A stretch of DNA of 64,000 nt, taken from positions 7,998,001 to 8,062,000 of the forward strand of contig NC_060252.1 in assembly GCF_921293095.1 (NCBI RefSeq), given 5' to 3'. Source of the stretch: Ischnura elegans. Lineage: Eukaryota > Arthropoda > Insecta > Odonata > Coenagrionidae. Below are positions 55,392 to 64,000 of the stretch, one piece after another. The notes beneath the pieces are model-generated. The model did not search any database, had not been told where the DNA came from, and saw only the letters and a program-made list of their open reading frames with translations. Within the stretch, counting starts at the first letter, position 1; the number at the start of each line of letters is the position of its first letter. Both the position numbers and the translations under genes were made by a program.

Positions 55392-55550
55392 TCTTCAAAA
55401 ACTCTTCCTACACACAAACGAAAAGACTGAAGACCACAAACAAAACCACTGCGCGGGCGTTAGTCAATTTTCTTTCCGGCCACGGGAACGTCAATTGTGA
55501 CCGCTCAGTGGCGTTCCCCGTCTCACGTTCTCCCGGTTCCCGTAACCGTT

Positions 55551-55579
55551 TCACGTTAGCGTTGATTGTGTCCCAGCCT
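55551..55579 (-). repeat. Right terminal inverted repeat of the Harbinger element
   Basis: The exact inverse of 49588-49616, followed by TAA at 55580-55582. Subterminal words ACGGGAAC and GTCTCACGTTCTCCC nearby echo those of the left end. Confidence 0.95.
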
Positions 55580-55648
55580 TAACGTTGAAACCATGGTCGT
55601 GATTAAATATTAATGTGAAAGTACAAAGTTCTTCTTTCTTAATTTAAT
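55580..55648 (+). mobile_element. Penelope plus copy, 3' tail remnant
   Basis: The continuation of the plus-strand Penelope tail after the Harbinger insertion (TAACGTTGAAACCATGGTCG to CTTAATTTAAT). It matches 45102-45170 of the minus copy base for base as far as I can follow. Beyond 55648 the native element DNA resumes. Confidence 0.9.
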
Positions 55649-56155
55649 GATAATATTGCGGTAAACCTCATACTTATTAACAAATATCTTCTTTTATCGT
55701 CAAGGGAATCAATGGCTGACGATGAAATGAAATATAGTTGCCCGTTACAAATGAAAGAAACTGATACCGTTGTGGCAAACTTCATACTTAAATAAAAAGA
55801 TCTTATTTATATGCCGAGAGAAACGCCAAATTGATGATTGAGTGAAATAACAGTCGCCTATTCAGAGTGATATAAAGTGATAACATTGCGGCAAAACTCA
55901 TATTTAATCAAAAATATCTTTTTTATGTCAAAGGAGCAAATAATGATGATAGAGAGAAATAAAGCCTATTACAAGCGAGTGAAAGTGCGGTAACATAAAT
56001 GAGAGAAAGTCATTATATGTTAGCAAACCTCATTTTTATTAACCATTATCTTATATTTCTGTCAAGGTAATTAATATAGATGATGACACAGTGAATTATA
56101 GAGGCGTATTCGAAGGGGCAGAAAAAGATAACATTGGAGAAAACCTCATTATTTA
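55649..56155 (+). repeat. Degenerate ~115-bp tandem repeats in the GGGCC element
   Basis: About five diverged units begin with GATAATATTGCGGTAAACCTCA-like text at 55649, 55762, 55878, about 56010 and 56128. A further unit start (GATAATATTGCG) is seen on the other side of the Penelope pair at 45047. The Penelope pair therefore inserted inside this repeat array. Confidence 0.75.
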
Positions 56156-56559
56156 CTCGGTGATGAGGTAAAAACAAAATAAAACGTACAATGCGCACCG
56201 ATACCGTCATACGCACCGATGGGGAATTCATGAAACCCACCAGTCGGTGTCCGTACCGACACCTCTTTGCTGTCGGTACGGCTACCGACGATCTCCCGTC
56301 CTCTCGTCGGTGCCCCACCGACCGGGTTCGTACAGAATCGCACGACTTCTTACCGGGAGTCGGTGTGACGTCGCACCCGACGAATCGGTGCCGCACCGAT
56401 CGGTTTGGAGTTACAGAATACGGCCCCAGTTTGAAAAAATTGCAAGGTTTTGCACTTTTATGAGCTTCATTTCCTGGACTAAATTTGATTTGTGAAGTAA
56501 TGATGTGTGGCGTTGCTCCAGATTTTTCTTCGTGAGTATCCAGGACAATTGCGTTTGCA

Positions 56560-59500
56560 ATTTGTGCTAATTTTATTTGTGTAACAAAGGAAAGCGTTTT
56601 AGAAGATTTTCATTAATGCCGATGATAGCTCAACTCCTGCCAAATACCGCTACAAGATGGCTGGACCGATATTGTTCTTACGTCGTGGACTGCGACCGCG
56701 GCGAGTAATTCCTTCCCCCAACCTCCGTGTCCCCTGACCCTAGAACATTATCATAATAGCATTGTAGTACGTAGCTGTGGCTAGAAGCTTTGTCGTCTTT
56801 TAAAAGATCATGAAAAAACCATTCTTTTATTATTTCACCACAGTTTGCCACGATACTTATGTCATTATAAACTTCATTTTAACGTAATAAGGGGCGGCCG
56901 CCGCCAACTATAAGCCGTCATTGAAAAATTTCGAGCCAGCAAGGTTCACTGTAATTTTTGAATATACGATTATTTCAGTAACCATGACTCGCATATATCT
57001 GATACGTGGAAGAAAGATCTATTCCTAATAGTTTTGAGGACACAAATAGTTTATGCAACTTAATTTAAAGGAGCTGCTGTAAACAAGGCAAACCCCTGGC
57101 AACGCAGTTTAAACTAGTGTCTCAACTGAAAGAGCATTGGGAATGGTCATTTAGAATTTGGTAGAAATGTTCACCGCTGAAGTTAGAATCGTGAAATTAA
57201 ACAGTCTGCTGTTTGAGGATGTGGTTAGTTTAGGATATAGTTTTATGTGTCGTGAAACTGGATAAATAATGCTCTAATTATGTACTATATTCACTCCTTC
57301 GTTTCATAGCTCCATCAAAAATTCTATTATGATAATTGGAAGTAACGCATTGATTGTTCCTTGGAAAGAAAAATACGTCGAGAAGCATTTTCTTCTTCGT
57401 TACATGAGCATGGTAAAAAATAATATTACCTGTTCCCTGCCGATACATTTTACCAATTCTCATCAACAAACCAAAAGAAATCTCTCGTTATACGAGATAT
57501 TGTCAGCATTGGATATCCAAAATAATTAGCGCAAATATTATGCCGATGCTATATACATGAAGAATCATATTTCTCCTTTAAACTTCGAGTTTGCCACGTA
57601 CGAAATTAAAAATCAGGGCCGTGGAATCATTTGAGATTTCATCCACGCGAAGACGATCAACACAATCACAGCTTTCATTCCATATCATAATTAACATCTT
57701 TCGAAATGCTTTGAAGGAAATGTTTATATATAATCCATCAATAAAATGTAAATAATTGACTTTTCCCCATTTTGAGGTCCTCATTCATCGTATTTCAATC
57801 ATTGTAACACTTGCACAAGGTAAAACTCTGAATCTCAGCTCCTAGCGAAAGTTTACAGCCATTTAAGACATTACAGCCATCTGGAAAAATCAACATCGAT
57901 TATTTATTACTATCTGCCATTTATTGTCACTTATCACTAAAATAAACGAAAACGAGAGTAAAGCCGTCACCGCATACGCATTAAAGTTCAAGGAAAAATC
58001 TATTTACATCGCTAACATCCGGGGTTTTCAAAGAGGAACATCGAATGACCCAGAGAACCGGTTCTATGACTTGGATTGATCCGATTCAAAGATCCGAGTC
58101 GAAACAGAACTTCCCCGCTTCAGTTGAGCAACGACCTCTGTGTGAGGGAGTAGGAACGCGCAGCGGAAGATAGTGGGTGGGAAGGAGAATACAACATCCG
58201 CCGCAGCGATTTCAATGAAGTAAGACGGCGAAGAAGGCTTAGAAATATTTCCTCTTCTTCCCCGCCACGTTCACCTTTGTACTACGTAAAATAATACTAT
58301 GAGACGGGGTGTCAGATAGAAATTCTCTTGCACCTTAACGCAATATACAGGTTAAATTATTTTCATAACACTGCGTACTATTGATTTATTCTTTGTCATT
58401 TTATGATCAAATTATTGAAATAAAGCACGCTAATTCCACACCAGCAGCGAGCAATATTTACTCAACGACCATAATCAACAAGTTAATTTAACTTTCTCTT
58501 GCTAAATTACGTCAACTTGAAATTATCATCTATAATGATGTTATACAAGTTCGAATGTCAAGCAGTAATCAGAATCGAAAAGAGGTAATAACGATGGAAC
58601 GAAAATCGATGATTTTTTCTCCCATTAGCCAAGGTAATCCGTTCGAAAATAACACATCGATGTTATAAATAAAGAGAAAGAGTTATCTTGATGACCACTT
58701 AAAATATTTCTACACTATTTTGTGGAGTATGTGTCCTTTTCTTTCCAATTTCTGGTTTATATGCTATTTGCTTCAATTTGTTTTTCATTTGATTTTCTTG
58801 CATATTTTAGCACTCTTAAGTTATTGTGCGCGACTATTTATTACGACTAATATTATTACATTCAGTAGCCCATACTTGGGACATTTTTAATGTTCAAAAA
58901 TAGATAGAAATACTGTAGAAATTAACCACAAACTTTAAATGTTAACGAAAACTTTGAAGAGGCCCTGCACTTGAAAAAAAAACTCGGAAGATCCCCTGAA
59001 AATAAGGAATTGTTGACCCACCGTTCATTTTTTTGTTTTTTTGCGTTGTCCCAAATGAGGAATCTCCCCCCTATTACTTGGGACACCTTTGTTCTCCAAT
59101 GCCTTTACCGCGCTAAAATTAAAACACTCTTGGGACATATTAGTAGGCTTTTATATACATTTAACAGTGATAAACCTTGCCTGAAAAAAACACACGAGTT
59201 TAAGAATAAATCTAATAAGTCAACAATATTGTTTGGAGACAGTATGACTACGCAACAATAAGAACCACTCTGGGCGCTCACACTGTTTACATCATGGTGC
59301 CAACCTGAAAAAGTAAAAAGTCCCCTTTTTCACCCAAGTTAGATCCCTGTCCCTAGTACTGGCAGCAAGACTTTTTTTTTATTTTTAAGTTAAGTTTATT
59401 CAACCCTTGACAATCGAAAAAAAGTTAGAAAACGTTGGCCCTATAGAAGCACACCTTAACGCTGAAAAACTGTCGTATTCTCCTGAATAAGCTCTTTCAT

Positions 59501-59633
59501 CATCTACACACTCCTGCAGGAGATTTTCTCTCTCCGCACGCTCCCTCGAAGTAATCAACCGAAAAATCCTTCAGAGCACAAATGCAAACCGCATTGACAT
59601 GACAGGGTATGTACCGCATGTTTTAGGGCAATA
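56560..59633. other. Unassigned AT-rich DNA
   Basis: No gene or classifiable repeat. The 96-codon frame at 58971-59261 and smaller ones have no motif. A slightly GC-richer stretch lies at 58030-58260. Confidence 0.35.
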
Positions 59634-60289
59634 GGGTAGTTTCCTTCGTCAAAGAAAACGAAAGGCATTGATTGCGATTTGTTACCCACCGTTAGTGTAT
59701 TCATAATATACAAATTATTTGGTTTTAGAAATCCCCGTTTAAACGAATGGCAATGGTCAATTTTGACCTCATTTGAAAAAGGCCAGATTGGCGCCCATGC
59801 GATTCCACTCCACGTGACGTCACAGGGACCAAGTTTCTTTACGATTAGATAGGAGTTATACATCGTCTCAGGTTACCAATGCATGCATGAGGCGTAGAGC
59901 TAGGGAAACGTCTTAATAATCACTTATTAAAACTGTCTAAGGTCGGAAAGTTTCCTTCGTTTGATAAGGTAGTAATAATCCTTATTTAAGCCAAGCGCTA
60001 CCTGCTAGCAGGGTACTCTGCTACCTGCTAGCAGCCTGCGTCGTATCAGCGCCCAAGCCTCGCCTCAAGGTCACCTCACAGGGCGGTAGCGGGAACCAGA
60101 AATACGTCACACGGACTTTTCCCATCATTCCTACTTAGCCGTCGCGTTTTCGCGCGCTTGAAAATTTTCACTTTTCGTTTAATCGCGAAAAATAGATATC
60201 GTCATTCGTAAATCTAAGAGCGTGAAATGCGTACTCCACGAGTAATGATCTTTCGATTTAAGCAATAAAAAAATAATAGGAAACCACCC
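59634..60289 (-). mobile_element. MITE-A copy 4, full length
   Basis: The 656-bp copy starts GGGTAGTTTCCTTCG and ends AGGAAACCACCC, bordered by TA on both sides in the same ATA...TAT context as copy 2. One TGACGTCA is kept and the second is mutated to ATACGTCA. It is in the same orientation as the copy at 8141. Confidence 0.87.
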
Positions 60290-60291
60290 TA

Positions 60292-61224
60292 TTCTCACTT
60301 TTTTCCAGGAATCGTGGCAATGCTTCGTGATGCCATGTTTTGTCAGGTGCACAATAACCATGAACTCGAACGAAGACTTTTGTGACGATATCTCCATCGA
60401 ATTTCTTTAAAGGAATTTATTCTCATTACTGGTAATAGACACCATGTACACGCCCTCCTGATCTCAGCCCATTTCCGGGAAATAATTCGCAAAAACAGGC
60501 GCATTACACGTGTTATGACTTCAAAAGGTATAAAAAAATTCAGCGAAAATCAGAAAATCATACGTGCTTGATAAAAAGAAACGTGTGCCGACTGACTGAC
60601 GGACTGTTTCTGTCACTCATCTACGCACAGCACAAGTTACTGAAGAGGCAGCCATAATATATTAGTCCATCCTTAGTCAAGACATCTTACTATGATGTTA
60701 GCTATGTATCTCTTTGGAAATATATTTGGTGTACTTCTCATAGCACATTTTTTTATTTGATTCTGCTACAAGTGCATCTGGCACTATCCTTTTAAAATTC
60801 CGGAATTTTGTCATTTTGTTTTGTAATTTGGCCTGTCCTGCAATAATAACCACTCATTCAAAAATCAGTGGAGATACTTGATTGAGTTGTTTTCAGTCTA
60901 CTCTAAAAAACAATGTGTTGGTGGCACTGCTTTCCTTTATCCTATGTATATTTCCCTTTCTCTTTATTCCTCTCTACAGTGTGTTTCAGGATCTGTAGTA
61001 CTTCAGAAGGTATCACATTGTCTCTTTTAATCATCTGTCCCTGCTTTAGTATTTCTCACTCTTTCTCATTCATTACACCCAGTGCTGGAACCAGGACATA
61101 AGGTGGGGGTCCAAACAAAATTGCCATTTTATCTTGTGTAAATTGGACACTCAAGGGGGGCTATATTCCACCTTAGCCCCTCTCTGAATCTGCCGCTGAT
61201 TAAACCTATCCCAATGCTTAGAGC
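60292..61224. other. Unassigned DNA with a possible MITE fragment
   Basis: No gene recognised. At 61080-61200 a CAGTGCTGGAACCAGG start and a TCTGCCGCTG end resemble the hAT-type ends seen elsewhere, but no duplication is found. Confidence 0.35.
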
Positions 61225-61390
61225 ATAAATAATGCACATTCAATGTACCTAAAATGCGCAGACAAAAATGTGAATTTACAATGTACATATAATGTGCCTA
61301 TAAGGTGGGGACTGAAATGTGCTTTCAATGTGCATTTTCTATGTGCATTTAATGCAGAAATGAATGCACATTAAAAGCACATATAATGCA
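61225..61390. repeat. Cluster of AATGTGC/GCACATT short repeats
   Basis: Roughly a dozen related 7-9-base words (AATGTGC, ATGTGCATT, AATGCAC, AATGTAC) occur in both orientations within 165 bases. This is typical of the subterminal part of a small DNA element or a decayed minisatellite. Confidence 0.55.
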
Positions 61391-61736
61391 CTTCGGCTCT
61401 GCTTGGGTATCATCAGGAATTATTCCTTGTGCAATGCTTAGGGATACTAAGGAAGGATGTTTGCGAGAAAAAAATGTTTGTAGCCCAGGCATTGAAGCTG
61501 AAAAACCGCTGCAACCCCTGAATTATTGGAGACATAATTAGAGACTTAAATTTTACTTCAATCGACTTTTATATGTACATGCTCATAAGCACTTTAAAAA
61601 ATTAATTGCTCATATTCCATTTTTCTCTTTCTCCTTTTTCCGTGATATGACCTCGATTAGAGCATTCACCAAAAATATTCCCTTAGACCAACCATTTATT
61701 GCCTTATGTTCTACTTAAGTATATCGATATTAATGA

Positions 61737-61811
61737 CCTTAGTTTTTGGGTGTTTTCCGCGTATTTTTCTATCACTTCCACTGGCTTCCTCAGAGTGTAC
61801 CTATCGGTTAC
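61737..61811. repeat. Direct repeat, left copy
   Basis: Shares CTTAGTTTTTGGGTGTTTTC, CGCGTATTTTT and TTCCTCAGAGTGTA with 62826-62920, about 1.09 kb away. The blocks could be tails of the same retroelement family, since the inverse of the right copy reads GGGGAAACGTC-like text. Confidence 0.6.
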
Positions 61812-62825
61812 GCGACTGTTTTGGTTATTTACAGAGTATGGTACTTCCAAGGTTTACATTTTGAAATCGAGGGTCTTTTTAAGTCCCGCTGTGCACTACT
61901 GCCTACTACATACTTGGCTCAGTTTAAATTATCCCGCACTGTTTTCGGATTTCAATTGTCTCCCTCACCAGAATTAATGGGTTTTATTTTTTTTTACTTC
62001 TGATAAAATATTTATCCTATCCATGTCAAAATCTCGACCTTCATTATCATGTTCAGCGAAGGAGAAGCAATCAATATATTTCAGGCTGATATCCTGTATA
62101 TTGGTATTCGTTCTCCTCATCTGGTTTTGATGGCTCTTCCCGCTTCGCCAATATAACTGCGGTTGCAAGTTCATAACCTGATCCGGTAAAGCCCCTCTTT
62201 TTGTAATTTTCCCTGCTTTTCGCGCTTTTAATTAGATCTTGTATTTCGAGCACCACTACGAAAGCAGTTCTATATTAAATTTTTTTCCGTGGTGCCCTAA
62301 ATATGTGGTAAGTAGTATAACCCTTTTTTTATATCAAATTCACAAATTGGTCGTTTTGATGATATTTCTCAATTGCTTCTGATTGTATCTAACCATGGCA
62401 ACTTTCCCGTAACCATTCTTCGGGAATATATTCCGCAGGGTGTAAACTTTGTTCTTTAGATCAGCTGATCCCAACCGGTAGTGCGCGAACCCGTTTATAG
62501 GGGTAACGCTACGAAGCAGTCGGGGGTACGCCGAAAATAATCGGCAATAGCGAACGTCGGGAACTTCGCATCTCTTAACCAGGAAATATGTATGCATATT
62601 ATATTGGGTATTTAAAACAAAGTCTCTATTTATACAATTTTTAATCTGAAAGTGCCACCTACCCATTGTGAAATTATGTAGTAAAATGCGCACCTGACAT
62701 TTTTAGGGTACAATATTAGTCATATACATATACAGAGGGGTGCGGGAGGAAAAAAGGTTGATAACCGCTGCTTTAGATGATACAAGCTACAAGCTAGATG
62801 GAGCGGACCATTAATAATAAATATA
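61812..62825. other. Unassigned DNA between direct repeats
   Basis: A minus-strand frame (62071-62256: KKRGFTGSGYELATAVILAK) is the only protein-like stretch. I do not recognise the family and it is interrupted downstream. The rest is AT-rich. Confidence 0.35.
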
Positions 62826-62920
62826 CTTAGTTTTTGGGTGTTTTCCGCGTATTTTTGAATCAATTTTTTCTACTGACGTTTCCCCAAGAAGGCTGCAGAT
62901 TTCCTCAGAGTGTAACCGTT
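62826..62920. repeat. Direct repeat, right copy
   Basis: The partner of 61737-61811. It contains an additional stretch GACGTTTCCCCAAGAAGG between the shared blocks, resembling an inverted retroelement 3' tail. Confidence 0.55.
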
Positions 62921-64000
62921 ACTTTGTAGCTGTGGTTACGGGGGGCGGTGTTTCTCTAGGGGTTCATTCATTAGATAAGTGACCGTAGTGACCGTCTGAA
63001 AACTTTTTCATCCAAAATTCCAAGTTTTTAATTTTGAATAGCTCGAAAAGTATCGATTTATAAAAATAACATCATTCCACATTTGTTTTACTTCGTACCT
63101 CTGTCGTTTTTCGCGGTTACTTTGAGAAATAAATTTCCGCTCCCCCAGAGAAGGGGAGAAATCCACCCCCTAGGGGAGGAGGCGGGAAGCGTCAATCGAC
63201 GCCAATGCAACTCATGTTTATTGACACGTTCTTTGTGCAAGGAGTTTCATTTTTATTCGCTTACTTTCACAGAATTCGGAGGTTAAGAGGTTGCTATGGC
63301 TGGACTGTTGCATATGCTACTACAGTTACTATTTACTTATTGACACCCATAACAAAAGCATTGGAATCGCTTTAGACCGCCACTCTCCCGTTCTTTTTGA
63401 TTGCCTCCACGAAATATTCAGTGAAAATGTAAATCTCAGTGTGAGAAAATGAAATTGGATCTTTTGTTCAACATTTCCATAATACTATTCTTTCCATTTG
63501 TATTTTATATACAAATTAAAGTTAGAATCACTCGATCATTTTTCCGCCACTCAGAGCGATTACTCCTGCCAGTGGCGTTACTAGGAATATGCCTTATGAT
63601 GGCAATCTATATATCTGGTAAAATATTTGAAAAATTACATGCCAGGAAATACATTTTACACCATTTTGGCACTAAAAACTGAACTTTAACCAGATGCAGT
63701 TATTATATGTCAAAACTAGTCAATGGTTTTAAATTTTTTTTTTCTCTGAGGCTTTGGGGGGGGGGGATTTATCCCTTCACCCCCTCCCCCCAAGTTACGC
63801 CACCGACACCAGCGATAGGTTTTGAGGGACGAAAAGAAGAGTGATAGCTCAAGCCATCATTTTCTGAATAAAACTGCCGTCTCTAATCCAATCGCATCTT
63901 CAGTCAGTGTTCGTATTCAAAATCGTCATTCAATCAAATGCTAATCGTGGCTTTGAGGTTGATGATAGCGGCCATGCCTTCTGATTGGCTGAAATACAGT
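62921..64000. other. Unassigned DNA with a MITE fragment
   Basis: No gene recognised. At 63745-63815 a G-run, a C-run and GTTACGCCAC resemble the right end of a hAT-type MITE, without a detectable partner or duplication. Confidence 0.35.

Larger units (their letters stand above)
49588..55579. mobile_element. Complete PIF/Harbinger transposon
   Basis: The 5992-bp element begins AGGCTGGGACACAATCAACG and ends in its inverse. At least 29 terminal bases match perfectly, and partial similarity continues inward. The target duplication is TAA (49585-49587 and 55580-55582), the TWA class of this superfamily. The minus Penelope copy shows the same site with a single TAA, which proves the boundaries. 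It carries two convergent genes: a MADF-BESS protein on plus and a DDE transposase on minus, with a 164-bp tandem repeat array between them. All ends, splice sites and frames appear intact, so it is a good candidate for an autonomous copy. Confidence 0.97.
44246..56426. mobile_element. Element with GGGCCGTATTCTGTA termini and CAG duplication
   Basis: It begins GGGCCGTATTCTGTA at 44246 and ends in its inverse at 56426, flanked by CAG (44243-44245 and 56427-56429). Joining the flanks restores ATCGATTCAGTTTGAAAAA, which matches related text in the surrounding tandem repeat (43905-43970). Both subterminal regions are filled with CACCGAC/GTCGGTG words. The native DNA is about 0.8 kb on each side (to 45058 and from 55649), non-coding; the rest is later insertions. 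The 30382-31354 element shares its first 12 bases. Confidence 0.85.
42001..56553. mobile_element. Outermost unclassified element of the nest
   Basis: TGTCCTGAATACT at 42002, TTAGTCCAGGAAATGAAG at 42050 and TTGCAATTTTTTCAAACTGA near 42077 reappear inverted and in mirror order at 56427-56547. Everything between is therefore bracketed by an imperfect inverted repeat of about 100 bases. The original element DNA is 42001-44245 plus 56427-56553. It is AT-rich, non-coding and contains CACCCC-type G/C tracts and a 300-bp tandem duplication. Exact termini and a target duplication were not found, so the class is open. Confidence 0.5.

Overview
The window looks like AT-rich nuclear DNA of an arthropod, probably an insect. 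The reasons are intron-containing transposon genes, a MADF-BESS DNA-binding protein, Penelope-like retroelements, tRNA-headed SINEs, and many hAT, PIF/Harbinger, piggyBac and pogo/Tigger-like elements. I found no host gene, rRNA, intact tRNA or CRISPR array. Almost every interpretable feature is a transposable element or its remains. The species cannot be named from this sequence.

Region 1-42 kb is a graveyard of old insertions. It holds a frameshifted piggyBac transposase fossil (270-1050, minus) and a second one (39180-39580, minus). It also holds two 3' ends of non-LTR retrotransposons (11410-11815 and 24600-25660) and a short reverse transcriptase scrap (28241-28396). At least three tRNA-like or SINE-like repeats are present. 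There are more than ten short non-autonomous DNA elements whose target duplications can be read directly. Many belong to hAT-type families that share a CAG(G/T)GGCG terminus and 8-bp duplications. Others are a four-copy 0.66-kb family (MITE-A), a 1.9-kb pogo/Tigger-like element (14175-16050) and two Harbinger-like elements with TTA duplications.

Region 42.0-56.55 kb is the most interesting part: a nest of four transposons. The outermost is an unclassified AT-rich element with imperfect inverted ends (about 42001-56553). Inside it sits an element with GGGCCGTATTCTGTA termini and a CAG duplication (44246-56426). Inside that is a head-to-head pair of almost identical Penelope-like elements (45059-55648). 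Inside the 3' tail of the plus-strand Penelope copy is a complete PIF/Harbinger transposon (49588-55579). It has long perfect terminal inverted repeats, a TAA duplication, an intact three-exon DDE transposase and a convergent intact three-exon MADF-BESS partner gene. The minus-strand Penelope copy preserves the unoccupied insertion site, so the Harbinger boundaries are proved within the window.

The intact proteins form two systems. The Penelope protein combines reverse transcriptase (YVDD) with a GIY-YIG endonuclease in one polypeptide and would copy its RNA at a nicked target. The Harbinger pair divides labour between a DDE nuclease and a DNA-binding partner. Both look recent and possibly still competent. 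The inverted Penelope pair could also be transcribed into a long hairpin RNA.

Region 56.6-64 kb is mostly unassigned AT-rich DNA with one full MITE-A copy (59634-60289), a pair of 1.1-kb-spaced direct repeats and a cluster of AATGTGC-type short repeats.
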